Origin: Dictyoglomus sp. NZ13-RE01
GTDB lineage: Bacteria; Dictyoglomota; Dictyoglomia; Dictyoglomales; Dictyoglomaceae
NCBI GenBank assembly: GCA_002878375.1
Contig: NIRF01000006.1
Location: 1-64,000 of the forward strand
DNA length: 64,000 bases
Direction of reading: 5' to 3'
Shown: one piece after another, positions 54,373 through 63,284 of the stretch
Layout of the letters: each line of letters starts with the position of its first letter
How positions within the stretch are numbered: the stretch's first letter is position 1
The notes under the pieces: generated by a model
What the model was told of the DNA's origin: nothing
What the model saw: only the letters and a program-made list of their open reading frames with translations
Databases searched by the model: none
Position numbers and translations under genes: made by a program

Positions 54373-55614
54373 TCATATTATTTTCTTAATCATGTCTATA
54401 AACTCTTTAACAGATTTTTTGTCAATATCATAATGAGAATACCTTGCCCTTATATAGATCTCTCTTATTCTCCTTAAAAGATCTACATTAAAAATTCCCA
54501 ATGTTTTTTGGTAAACATCCAAACTTGTATCACTTGGCTCAAGAATTATTCCCTTCTCCTTAGAAGCCATCAAATATTTCTTATAATATTCTCTAATCCT
54601 CTCCTTATCGGTAATTCTCCTAAATATTTTCTTTAAAGGATTCTCTAATTTAGGAAGAACGAATTCTTTCTCCTCCTCATATTCCTCTCTATCCCTTTCT
54701 GTAGAGAAAGAATAACTCCTAATTAACCTGTATATAATAATAAAAGCTAAAAGGATTAGAATAGATACCAATATCTTTAAAGTTGTTGGATTTTCTAAAA
54801 AGGCAAAAACATCTCTACTTTCTCTCGGATTTAATATCCTCATTGTGTTTTTTATATTCCAATTTTGAAGAAATCTTTGTTCTCCTGCGGAGTAAATCCC
54901 CCTCTCACTTAAAAAAGAGGAAAATATTCTGAAGAGCGCCCTTATTAATAACCCTATTGGAAAGAGGAGGATTACTGCAAAAGCTGCAATAGCGTATCCT
55001 ATTCCTAAGTATATATAATAGATTAGCTTAAAAAGAAGAGATCTTATCATAGGAAAACTTAAAAACACTGCAATTCCAATAGTTATTAATAAATCCCTCA
55101 AATTTAGCTTTTCTATTTCTTTTTCTTCTTTATTGTATTCTAAAAATCTTAGGGTTCTTAAAAGATAAATGGATGAAATTAAAGATAAGATGTAGTATGG
55201 TAGCATCAGTTCATCAATATTTATAGGAAGCTTATAAATATAGATAAGTATGAAGGAGACGAAAACTGTAAATATGATTATAAATAGAGATCTCTTAAAC
55301 TCCTCCTCAATCTTCCCATATCTCAATTTAAAAGTCTTAATCCCATAATTTCTAAATACAAATAAAAAAAGAAAGATTACAACCACATAATCAAAGGGAT
55401 TTTTTAAAAATAATAAGGGTAATAGAAGAAGAAAAATAGTGTAAGGGAAAATATTTCTTCCCCTTAAAACATAAGAGACTATGCTAATTAGAAGGAACCA
55501 AAGAAAAATTAATTCATTTATGCCTGTATCTTTTACGAAAATGCTAAGGAAAAATCCCAAAAATCCAAAGATAAAGGATAAATCTTTTATGATTTTTATA
55601 ATATTAAGCTTCAT
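54373..55614 (-). CDS. DUF4129 multi-pass membrane protein
   Basis: 413 residues. About nine membrane helices lie in two groups (10-150 and 180-300). A charged linker (STERDREEYEEEKEF) leads to a C-terminal DUF4129-like helical domain (YYKKYLMASKEKGIILEPSDTSLDVYQ). It usually accompanies MoxR and DUF58 proteins, as here. The group is thought to act in metal-complex or envelope-protein assembly, but the exact job is unknown. It overlaps the DUF58 gene by 11 nt. Confidence 0.78.
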   Translation of the reverse strand: MKLNIIKIIKDLSFIFGFLGFFLSIFVKDTGINELIFLWFLLISIVSYVLRGRNIFPYTIFLLLLPLLFLKNPFDYVVVIFLFLFVFRNYGIKTFKLRYGKIEEEFKRSLFIIIFTVFVSFILIYIYKLPINIDELMLPYYILSLISSIYLLRTLRFLEYNKEEKEIEKLNLRDLLITIGIAVFLSFPMIRSLLFKLIYYIYLGIGYAIAAFAVILLFPIGLLIRALFRIFSSFLSERGIYSAGEQRFLQNWNIKNTMRILNPRESRDVFAFLENPTTLKILVSILILLAFIIIYRLIRSYSFSTERDREEYEEEKEFVLPKLENPLKKIFRRITDKERIREYYKKYLMASKEKGIILEPSDTSLDVYQKTLGIFNVDLLRRIREIYIRARYSHYDIDKKSVKEFIDMIKKII

Positions 55615-56728
55615 AGACCCCTCTCCAAAGATATCTTAATATATTATTGGATATATGATTAATATTTTGGGGGTCAAAGGTAATTAGTATAACCTCTGTA
55701 AGTTCTGTCTTCAAAGAATTTATATAAGGTATATAAGAATCTAAAATTTTGGGAGTTATTATGACATATGTTGAAAAAAGAAGATGCTTTTTATTAAGGC
55801 TTTCGATGAGCTCCTCAAAGGACATACTGATAGAATAGGAAACTCTTCCCAAATGCTCCAAAAGATTTTTTAAATGGTAATCAGAATTTCCAGGTGGTAT
55901 AAAGATCTCTCTTGCAGGAAAACCATAAAGTATGGAGTTTGTCATTAATCCATAAGGTATATTTTCTTCCTCAAACCTTTCTGCACAGCTTCTCGCACAA
56001 GAGATGGCTTTTTCTATTTTCTCCTCATCTATACTTCTCCAATGGGGCTTAAAGGTTTCAATGTTCAATATGATTAAGGATGTATTCTCTACAGTATAAT
56101 CAAAATTCTTAACCATAAGCCTATTATGCTTTAATGAAAGGGGCCAATGAATAGTTTTTGCAGGTTCCTGTCCAGTATACTCTCTAACTCCAATTATCAT
56201 GGTTGGATCCTCTATAATCCATCTCCTTACAGAAAGATTACCATTATAGCTTCCGTAAGGAATTATATCCTTCTCCAAGGAAAGTCTCCTGGGAAGTACA
56301 ACTATTTCCTGATCAAGTCTTAAACTTTTTACAACCACATTAAGACCTAAAAAGTCTCCACTTATCAAAGTTACATCCCCAAATATATATCTTCCTCTTT
56401 TATTGCAATAGGCAGAATATATCCTTTTTACCTTCTGATAAGATAACAAAAATAATGAAATAGTATGGTATAGGAAGTCAGGCGTTTTTAATTTTCTGAC
56501 CTTAAACTTATAATCTAAAGCGGATGGCAATCTTTCCTCTATCTGGAAAAAAGTAACAGGGAAAAATTTTCTATTTTCTACTGTTGTTATTAACTTAAAC
56601 TCTTCTCCAATTTCTAATACTTTTTTGGAAATTTCTCGAGAATAATATATATTTTTAAATATGTATTTCTTTGATAATTGATTAATAAGTATACCTAAGA
56701 AGAGAAGAAAAAAGAAAAGATAAGTCAT
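55604..56728 (-). CDS. DUF58 protein (VWA-like partner of MoxR)
   Basis: 374 residues. An N-terminal membrane helix (TYLFFFLLFLGILIN), an immunoglobulin-like segment, then the DUF58 domain with RGRYIFGDVTLISGDFLGL, VREYTGQEPAKTIHWPLS and a degenerate VWA fold. It is expected to be a substrate or adaptor of the MoxR ATPase. It starts 3 nt after the moxR-like gene. Confidence 0.85.
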   Translation of the reverse strand: MTYLFFFLLFLGILINQLSKKYIFKNIYYSREISKKVLEIGEEFKLITTVENRKFFPVTFFQIEERLPSALDYKFKVRKLKTPDFLYHTISLFLLSYQKVKRIYSAYCNKRGRYIFGDVTLISGDFLGLNVVVKSLRLDQEIVVLPRRLSLEKDIIPYGSYNGNLSVRRWIIEDPTMIIGVREYTGQEPAKTIHWPLSLKHNRLMVKNFDYTVENTSLIILNIETFKPHWRSIDEEKIEKAISCARSCAERFEEENIPYGLMTNSILYGFPAREIFIPPGNSDYHLKNLLEHLGRVSYSISMSFEELIESLNKKHLLFSTYVIITPKILDSYIPYINSLKTELTEVILITFDPQNINHISNNILRYLWRGVYEA

Positions 56729-56731
56729 TTT

Positions 56732-57676
56732 TTAATCTACCTCTTCAAGAGGAACTTTAATGTTTTCTAATAAATTTCTAACAAAAGCATATATATCCTT
56801 ACTTTTTGTCCCCATAGTTATAATTCTATGATTTAGTACATAGGGAGCCAAGATTTTAATATCCTCAGGTATCACATAATCTCTTCCCCTAAAGCCTGCA
56901 TAAACCTGACTTGCTTTAAAAAGGGCAATAGTTCCTCTTGGACTTACTCCTAATTGTATGTTAGGATTCTTTCTTGTCTCCTCTACAATATCTAACAGAT
57001 AATCCATAACCGAAGAAGACATTTTTATATTTGGGAAATTACTCTTAACGTATTCTATCTCCTCAGGAAAAACAACCTGTTCAACATCCTTTAATATATC
57101 CACTTTTTTATTTCTCTCAACTATCTCAATCTCTTCTTCTCTTTTTGGATATCCTATTCTAATTCGCATGAAAAATCTATCTAACTGAGCTTCAGGAAGA
57201 GGAAAGGTACCAAAGGACTCTACAGGGTTTTGGGTAGCAAGCACCATGAAGGGTTCAGGAAGTCTTCTTGTTACCCCATCTACAGTAACCTGTCTTTCCT
57301 CCATAGCTTCTAATAAGGCGGATTGGGTTCTTGGCGTTGCTCTATTTATTTCATCCGCCAATATAATATTTGCAAAGAGAGGTCCTGGCTTGAATTCAAA
57401 GTCACTAATTTTTTGGTTATAAAAATTGATGCCAGTAAGATCAGAAGGAAGTAAGTCAGGAGTAAACTGAATTCTCTTAAAACTTCCGCCAATAGTTTTA
57501 GCAAAGGTTTTTACCATTAGAGTTTTACCAAGACCAGGCACATCCTCCAATAGAACATGTCCCCCACAAATAAAAGAGATTAAAATTAATTCTACGACAT
57601 CCTCTTTACCTACAATAACTTTTCCCACATTTTCTATTACTTTTTCTCTAAGTTTAATAAATTTTTCTAAATCCAT
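56732..57676 (-). CDS. MoxR-family AAA+ ATPase
   Basis: Chaperone-type ATPase, 314 residues. Walker A is VPGLGKT (46-52), Walker B is IILADEINR, and sensor I is VLATQNPVE. TPRTQSALLEAMEERQVTV is the family signature. It likely remodels or activates the DUF58 and DUF4129 partners. Start ATG 57676, 8 nt after AGAGG; a GTG 9 nt upstream is also in frame. It lies just after the por terminator, so its promoter is unclear. Confidence 0.92.
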   Translation of the reverse strand: MDLEKFIKLREKVIENVGKVIVGKEDVVELILISFICGGHVLLEDVPGLGKTLMVKTFAKTIGGSFKRIQFTPDLLPSDLTGINFYNQKISDFEFKPGPLFANIILADEINRATPRTQSALLEAMEERQVTVDGVTRRLPEPFMVLATQNPVESFGTFPLPEAQLDRFFMRIRIGYPKREEEIEIVERNKKVDILKDVEQVVFPEEIEYVKSNFPNIKMSSSVMDYLLDIVEETRKNPNIQLGVSPRGTIALFKASQVYAGFRGRDYVIPEDIKILAPYVLNHRIITMGTKSKDIYAFVRNLLENIKVPLEEVD

Positions 57677-57692
57677 TTTATACACCTCTTAC

Positions 57693-57729
57693 AAAAAAAT
57701 TAGGGGATAGAGAAAAAGCTCTATCCCCT
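57693..57729 (-). terminator. Intrinsic terminator of the por operon
   Basis: On the minus strand AGGGGATAGAG pairs perfectly with CTCTATCCCCT (57702-57712 and 57719-57729), followed 2 nt later by seven Ts. Confidence 0.92.
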
Positions 57730-57739
57730 TCTCAAAGAG

Positions 57740-58675
57740 CTATTTATTAGTTGCCTCTTCCATTCTTAAGAGATGTTCCCATTCCCTTTGTAGATCCTTT
57801 TTAAATTCCTCCAAAATTTCTGCATTTTCTGGTCTAAGAAGATGAGCAAATCTTCCCTGCACCTTTAAATACTCTTCCACAGGCTTAAATCCTTTTGCAG
57901 GTTTATAGTTTATCTTGTACTTCCCATCCTCAACCTCATAAAGATGCCAAACTCCAGTCTCTACTGCAAGCCTTGCCATATTAATTGCAGAATTATCAGG
58001 TGTTCTCCAACCCCTTGGACATGTAGAATAAATATTTATAAAGGATGGTCCATCAGTATTTAGAGCCTTTCTTACTTTTTCCATTAGATCTCTCCAATGG
58101 CTTGGAGAGGCTTGAGCCACATATTTTGCTCCATTTGCCACCATCATTTCTGTTAAATTCTTCCTTTTTTGCGGTTTGCCTGGTATTACGCTTCCTGCAG
58201 GAGAAGTGGTAGTAAATGCTCCTCTTGGAGTTGCACCGGACCTTTGAATACCAGTATTCATATAGGCTTCGTTATTATAACAAATAAATAATGCTCTATG
58301 CCCTCTTTCAATGGCTCCTGATAAAGCTTGAAGCCCTATATCGTATGTACCTCCGTCTCCTGAAAAACTTATAAATCTTATATCTTCTTGAATCTTACCC
58401 TTCTTCTTAAAGGCTCTATAAGCTGCTTCTACACCGGAAATAGTGGCTGCAGAGTTTTCAAAGGCACTATGTATCCATGGCACATTCCACGCAGTATATG
58501 GGAATATTGTAGTTGCCACTTCAAGACATCCTGTAGCATTTGCTACTACAACAGGCTGTTCTGCAGCATTCAAAACCATTCTTACTATGATACTAGCCCC
58601 ACAACCAGCACACAATCTATGTCCACTAGTTAATTTTTCTCCCTTTAATGCTAATTCTCTTAAATTAATTGCCAT
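57740..58675 (-). CDS. porB: Pyruvate:ferredoxin oxidoreductase beta subunit
   Basis: Thiamine-pyrophosphate subunit, 311 residues. Cluster cysteines are Cys22 and Cys25 (LCAGCG), Cys49 (ATGCLEV) and one in STCPRGW. The TPP motif runs from GDGGTYDIG to YNNEAYMNTGIQRSG. It oxidatively decarboxylates pyruvate to acetyl-CoA with reduction of ferredoxin. Last gene of the long operon, 12 nt after porA. Confidence 0.93.
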   Translation of the reverse strand: MAINLRELALKGEKLTSGHRLCAGCGASIIVRMVLNAAEQPVVVANATGCLEVATTIFPYTAWNVPWIHSAFENSAATISGVEAAYRAFKKKGKIQEDIRFISFSGDGGTYDIGLQALSGAIERGHRALFICYNNEAYMNTGIQRSGATPRGAFTTTSPAGSVIPGKPQKRKNLTEMMVANGAKYVAQASPSHWRDLMEKVRKALNTDGPSFINIYSTCPRGWRTPDNSAINMARLAVETGVWHLYEVEDGKYKINYKPAKGFKPVEEYLKVQGRFAHLLRPENAEILEEFKKDLQREWEHLLRMEEATNK

Positions 58676-58687
58676 TATTTACACCTC

Positions 58688-59875
58688 CTACTCTCTTACC
58701 CCAATATATTTTAGACCTTTAGGCTTACCAGCTTTTTCTATCTCTTTTAGCTCTTCAAATACTCCCTTGATATGTTCCGTAGTTATATCTCTACCTCCAA
58801 GTCCATATACATAAGGCTGGAAAACAGGTCTTTTTTCTAAATGATACATTCCTGATGTAATCTCATGATAGAGTGGTCCTGCAAAAGATCCAGGAACCAT
58901 GCTCCTATCAAGTACTCCTACTACTTTAGCATTCTTTAAAGCATCAACAACATCCTCTAAGGGGAATGGTCTAAATACCCTTATCTTAAGCAATCCCACT
59001 TTTTCTCCTTTTTCCCTTAATTCATCCACAACTACTCTTGCAGTACCACAGGTAGAACTCATAGCAACAACTATATAATCTGCATCATCAGTATAATATT
59101 TCTCAATTACATCATAATATCTTCCTGTTAGATCCCCAAACTCTTTTCCAACCTTTTTAATTATTGGTAAAGAATTCTCAATAGCATAGGCTTGAGCCAC
59201 CTTAAATTCAAAGTAGGAATCAAAAAGAGCAAGGGGTCCCATGGTTATTGGGTTATTTATATCTAATAAAGAAAACTTTGGTTTGTATTCTCCTATAAAC
59301 CTCTTTACTTCCTCATCCTCCAAAAGTTCCAAAATCTCTTCAGAATGGCTTGTTATGAAGCCATCATAACCAACCATTACTGGTAATCTTACATCTGGAT
59401 GTTCTGCAATTCTAAAGGCTTGGAAGATATTATCATAAATCTCTTGAACATTCTCTGAAAAGATTTGTATCCAACCAGCATCTCTTGCTCCCATTGCATC
59501 ACTATGATCCCCATGAATATTAATAGGAGCACTAAGAGCACGATTAGCAACCGTCATAACAATAGGAAGCCTCATAGATGATGCTATATAAAGCATTTCC
59601 CACATAAGAGCAAGCCCTTGGGAAGCAGTAGAAGTTGCCACTCTTGCTCCTGCTGCTGAAGCACCAATGCAAGCACTCATTGCACTGTGCTCGCTCTCAA
59701 CAGGGACAAACTCGGTAGTTACTTCCCCATTGGCAACATATTCTGAGAACTTTTGTACAACTTCCGTAGAAGGAGTAATAGGATAAGCTGCCACAACATC
59801 TGGATTTACTTGTTTTAAAGCGAGGGCAGCAGCCTCGTTACCCTCTATTGCAATCTTTCTCCCTTTAACTTTCAT
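58688..59875 (-). CDS. porA: Pyruvate:ferredoxin oxidoreductase alpha subunit
   Basis: 395 residues. The pyrimidine-binding domain has AAYPITPSTEVVQKF and VPVESEHSAMSACIGASAAGARVATSTAS. The C-terminal transketolase-like domain has VGLLKIRVFRPFP and GVLDRSMVPG. These are pyruvate-type signatures, though other 2-oxoacids cannot be excluded. GGAGGG lies before ATG 59875. Confidence 0.93.
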   Translation of the reverse strand: MKVKGRKIAIEGNEAAALALKQVNPDVVAAYPITPSTEVVQKFSEYVANGEVTTEFVPVESEHSAMSACIGASAAGARVATSTASQGLALMWEMLYIASSMRLPIVMTVANRALSAPINIHGDHSDAMGARDAGWIQIFSENVQEIYDNIFQAFRIAEHPDVRLPVMVGYDGFITSHSEEILELLEDEEVKRFIGEYKPKFSLLDINNPITMGPLALFDSYFEFKVAQAYAIENSLPIIKKVGKEFGDLTGRYYDVIEKYYTDDADYIVVAMSSTCGTARVVVDELREKGEKVGLLKIRVFRPFPLEDVVDALKNAKVVGVLDRSMVPGSFAGPLYHEITSGMYHLEKRPVFQPYVYGLGGRDITTEHIKGVFEELKEIEKAGKPKGLKYIGVRE

Positions 59876-59888
59876 TCTTTTCCCTCCT

Positions 59889-60170
59889 TTATTTTTGTTC
59901 TTCTTTCATAGTAATAGCTTTAACAGGACATTCAGCTGCACATACTCCACAACCTTTACAGTAATCATAGTCTATGTATACTTTATTCCCATCAAACTTT
60001 ACTGCAGAGTCTGGGCAGAAAAGCCAACAAAACATACAGGTGGTACATTTACTGTAATCTATTTCAGGTCTAAAGGTTCTCCAATCACCTGTTTTATACT
60101 CAGTGGCATTTCCAGCCTCTTTAATAATAGGTCCAGTCTCAACTAATTCTTTCCATCCTGGTAATTTCAT
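59889..60170 (-). CDS. porD: Pyruvate:ferredoxin oxidoreductase delta subunit
   Basis: 93-residue ferredoxin subunit with two [4Fe-4S] motifs: CTTCMFCWLFCPDS and CKGCGVCAAECPVK. It passes electrons from the TPP subunit to external ferredoxin. It overlaps porC by 4 nt. Confidence 0.94.
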   Translation of the reverse strand: MKLPGWKELVETGPIIKEAGNATEYKTGDWRTFRPEIDYSKCTTCMFCWLFCPDSAVKFDGNKVYIDYDYCKGCGVCAAECPVKAITMKEEQK

Positions 60171-60739
60171 TCTCCCTTTACCTCCTCGTAAGCTCTTTTT
60201 ATTGCCTGTAGGTTTCCTTCTATAACCTCAGGCTTAAATTTACCTTCAAATTTTTTCTTTAATTGAGATAAAACATCATCCAAAGAAATTATAGGAACCA
60301 CCCTTATTAATGCTCCAAGCATTGGAGTATTAGGAATTGGTCTACCTATAGTAGCAAGAGCAATCCCTGTAGCATCCACCGTATATATCTTCCTATCAGA
60401 GATTCCAAGTTGCTCCCTTACTTCCTTTGGTGATTGAGTGGTGTTTACTAAAATTATTCCATCCGAAGGAAGTCCCTCTAAAATGTTAACCTTTCCTATT
60501 AGAGACTTATCCAAAACTACTACCACATCAGGATTATAAACCTGACTATGAATTCTTATTGGCTTATCACTAATTCTTGTGAAAGCCTTCATTGGAGCTC
60601 CTGTTCTTTCAGGACCGTATTCTGGGAAAGCTTGAATAAATTTACCTGCATCTAAGGCAGTTTCTGCCAAAAGATAAGAGGCTGTTTTTGCCCCTTGTCC
60701 TGCTCTGGCATGCCATCTAATCTCTAACATTTCCTTCAT
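60167..60739 (-). CDS. porC: Pyruvate:ferredoxin oxidoreductase gamma subunit
   Basis: 190 residues. N-terminal RWHARAGQGAKTASYLLAE and PEYGPERTGAPMKAF are the gamma-domain signatures. First of the four separate por subunits; the separate four-subunit form is that of archaea and Thermotoga-like bacteria. Start ATG 60739, 8 nt after AGGAGGG. Confidence 0.94.
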   Translation of the reverse strand: MKEMLEIRWHARAGQGAKTASYLLAETALDAGKFIQAFPEYGPERTGAPMKAFTRISDKPIRIHSQVYNPDVVVVLDKSLIGKVNILEGLPSDGIILVNTTQSPKEVREQLGISDRKIYTVDATGIALATIGRPIPNTPMLGALIRVVPIISLDDVLSQLKKKFEGKFKPEVIEGNLQAIKRAYEEVKGE

Positions 60740-60752
60740 CTCTTTATCCCTC

Positions 60753-61364
60753 CTAATCTTTTGATAATTTAAATTCTTGTCTACCTTTTAGAGCATGAAT
60801 CAATGTTAATTCGTCTGCGAAATCAAGCTCAGTTCCTACTGGAATTCCGTAAGCTATTCTTGTGATCTTTATAGGATAATCCCTCAATAATTTAGCAATG
60901 TAAACTGCAGTAACCTCTCCTTCTGTTGTTGAGTTTGTTGCAAGAATCACTTCATTTATATCTCCCCTTTCCACACGTCTTTTTAATTCTAAAATTCTCA
61001 GGTCTTCAGGAAATACTCCATCAAGAGGAGAAATTAATCCCCCTAATACATGATATACTCCTTTATACTCATTTGTTCTTTCCATTGCCCAAACATCTTT
61101 AGATTCTGCTACAACACAGACTACAGAATGATCCCTCTCAGGATTAGAACAGATCTCACATGGGTCCTTTTCGGAAAGATTAAAACATATGGAGCAATAT
61201 TTTACCTTCTTCTTTAGATGGATTAGGATTTCTCCAAGATTCTCTACGAAGCTATCGGGCTGTTTAAGAAGGTAATAAGCTATCCTCTGAGCAGATTTTG
61301 GACCTACTCCTGGAAGTTTTGAAAGTTCTTCAATTAATCTATCAAAATAACTTTTTTCTCCCAT
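60753..61364 (-). CDS. recR: Recombination protein RecR
   Basis: DNA clamp of the RecFOR pathway, 203 residues. Helix-hairpin-helix LPGVGPKSAQRIAYY, zinc site CSICFNLSEKDPCEIC, then a Toprim domain (VVCVVAESKDVWAME) and the C-terminal ATNSTTEGEVTA block. Typical placement after dnaX and ybaB. Confidence 0.96.
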   Translation of the reverse strand: MGEKSYFDRLIEELSKLPGVGPKSAQRIAYYLLKQPDSFVENLGEILIHLKKKVKYCSICFNLSEKDPCEICSNPERDHSVVCVVAESKDVWAMERTNEYKGVYHVLGGLISPLDGVFPEDLRILELKRRVERGDINEVILATNSTTEGEVTAVYIAKLLRDYPIKITRIAYGIPVGTELDFADELTLIHALKGRQEFKLSKD

Positions 61365-61367
61365 GTA

Positions 61368-61682
61368 TTAGAAAAGACCTGGTGGCAAAGGAAGACCTTG
61401 AGCAAGACTTCCCATCTTCTCAGCAGAAACTTCTTTTGCCTTTGTTAATGCATCCCTTATTGCTGCTGATATTAAATCCTCCAACATTTCTACATCTTCT
61501 TTATCAACAACCTCTGGATTTATCTTTACTTCTTTAACTTCTTCTAAGGCATTCATAACTATCTTTACCATGCCACCACCTGCAGTCCCTTCCACTAATG
61601 TTTCAGCAAGCTCCTGGTTTATCTTATCCATCATCTCTTTTACTTTTTTAAGCTGTTTCATTGCATCAAAAGGATTTTTCAC
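61368..61682 (-). CDS. ybaB: YbaB/EbfC nucleoid-associated protein
   Basis: About 104-residue dimeric DNA-binding protein. Helical N-terminus (DAMKQLKKVKEMMDKINQEL), the G-G-M-V-K-I beta strand, and a C-terminal PLPPGLF. The start is set at GTG 61682, 6 nt after AGGAGGG; a TTG at 61688 is too close to the binding site. Sits in the conserved dnaX-ybaB-recR order. Confidence 0.94.
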   Translation of the reverse strand: MKNPFDAMKQLKKVKEMMDKINQELAETLVEGTAGGGMVKIVMNALEEVKEVKINPEVVDKEDVEMLEDLISAAIRDALTKAKEVSAEKMGSLAQGLPLPPGLF

Positions 61683-61699
61683 TTTCAACCCTCCTTCTT

Positions 61700-63283
61700 T
61701 TATTGACTTTCTTCTTCATCTTTGACAATCCTACCATTAAATATCTTCCTTACTTCCTCAGGGCCAATCTCTTCTTTTCCTCCATCTTCCTCCAATAAGT
61801 TTGAAACATTTTCTTCAACCAATATGAGCTTAATAGGTATATAGACATTAAATATTTTCTTTATTTCCTCTTCCAACAATTGTTTATTTGGAGATTCTTC
61901 CAATCTCTCCTTAAAAAAGTTAAAATTCTTTGGAAAACCTATAAGCAATCTTCCGCCCTCATCAAAATTCACAGGATGCGCATATCTTAATAGGGCGGAA
62001 ACAGATGGCCTTCTCTTTTTTACTCTTTCAATGATTAAGTTCCAATTTTCCTTTATCTCTTTTATAGTTATAGAGGAAGCATCTTTGGTCTCCTTTTTAT
62101 CCTCCTCAGGAGCTTTTTCCTTAATATTAGGCTCCTTTACAGACTCCTTTGGTTTTACCTCCTGAGGAGCCTGAGGAGCTACTTCTTGTCCAGACTCTTC
62201 AGGTTTTATAAATAGAGGAAGCAGTGACATCTCCATTAAAAGGGGAGCATTTGTTAAATCCCTTAATCTATTCTCTAAATCAAGAAGTACATTTATAATA
62301 TCTTGCAGTCTTTTTAAGGTATAAATTTGAGTTTCCGCCATTAATTCCTCATACTCTTCCTGGGTAAGAGACATAATGTTTGCAAGCTTTGGCTCTACTT
62401 TTAGAAGGAGCAAATTTCTAAAATGCTGTAATAACTCCCTTACAAATTGCTGTGGATTTTTACCTAATTGGAATACCTGCTGAATGAATCTCCAACCATC
62501 GTTAATATTATATTCTCCTAAGGCTTTTGCAAACTCATAAACAAATTCGTAAGTAGGGAGACCAAGAAGCTCCCTTGCTAATTCCTCGTCTATCTCTTGA
62601 GGAGCATAAACCAATAATTGCTCCAATAAAGATATGGCATCCCTCATAGATCCTTGCGCCTGCATAGCTATAAGCCTTAAAGCATCTTTTGTTATATTCC
62701 CATTCTCCTCTTTTGCTATCTTCTCTAATTGAGATACTATCTCATCTCTTGTTAATCTCCTAAAGTCAAACCTCTGACAACGAGATAGTATTGTCAAGGG
62801 AACCTTCTGAGGCTCTGTTGTTGCTAAAATAAATACTACATGCTCTGGAGGCTCCTCCAATATCTTCAATAGAGCATTAAAGGCTTCTGTAGTAAGCATA
62901 TGTACCTCATCAATAATATATACCTTGAATCTATCCCTTACAGGAAGCAAACGTGCCTTCTCTCTTATATCTCTTATTTCATCAATTCCTCTGTTAGATG
63001 CTGCATCTATCTCAATTACGTCTATGCTATTTCCTTCTGCAATCTCTATACAGGAAGGACATTTAAGACAAGGAGTAGGGGTTGGTCCTTCCACACAATT
63101 TAAGGATTTTGCAAAGAGTCTTGCCATAGTAGTTTTTCCAGTACCTCTTGGACCTGCAAAAAGATAAGCATGTCCTATCTTACCAAGCCTTATACTATTT
63201 TGTAATGTCTTTACAATATGCTCTTGTCCTACTACCTCTTCAAATAACTTCGGTCTCCACTTTCTATATAAAGCTAAAGGCAT
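61700..63283 (-). CDS. dnaX: DNA polymerase III gamma/tau subunit
   Basis: Clamp-loader ATPase, 527 residues. Walker A GPRGTGKTT (44-52), zinc ligands Cys63, Cys72, Cys75 and Cys78, Walker B YIIDEVHML, and the SRC arginine-finger motif in ILSRCQRFDF. An acidic, Pro-rich linker near 375-420 precedes a tau-like C-terminus. No clear slippery A-run for making a short gamma form was seen. Starts 1 nt after metG. Confidence 0.96.
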   Translation of the reverse strand: MPLALYRKWRPKLFEEVVGQEHIVKTLQNSIRLGKIGHAYLFAGPRGTGKTTMARLFAKSLNCVEGPTPTPCLKCPSCIEIAEGNSIDVIEIDAASNRGIDEIRDIREKARLLPVRDRFKVYIIDEVHMLTTEAFNALLKILEEPPEHVVFILATTEPQKVPLTILSRCQRFDFRRLTRDEIVSQLEKIAKEENGNITKDALRLIAMQAQGSMRDAISLLEQLLVYAPQEIDEELARELLGLPTYEFVYEFAKALGEYNINDGWRFIQQVFQLGKNPQQFVRELLQHFRNLLLLKVEPKLANIMSLTQEEYEELMAETQIYTLKRLQDIINVLLDLENRLRDLTNAPLLMEMSLLPLFIKPEESGQEVAPQAPQEVKPKESVKEPNIKEKAPEEDKKETKDASSITIKEIKENWNLIIERVKKRRPSVSALLRYAHPVNFDEGGRLLIGFPKNFNFFKERLEESPNKQLLEEEIKKIFNVYIPIKLILVEENVSNLLEEDGGKEEIGPEEVRKIFNGRIVKDEEESQ

Positions 63284-63284
63284 A

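Noticed and set aside
61700..63283. Programmed frameshift in dnaX for a short gamma subunit
   Set aside because: No A-rich slippery heptamer with a following stop and stem was seen in the expected region.
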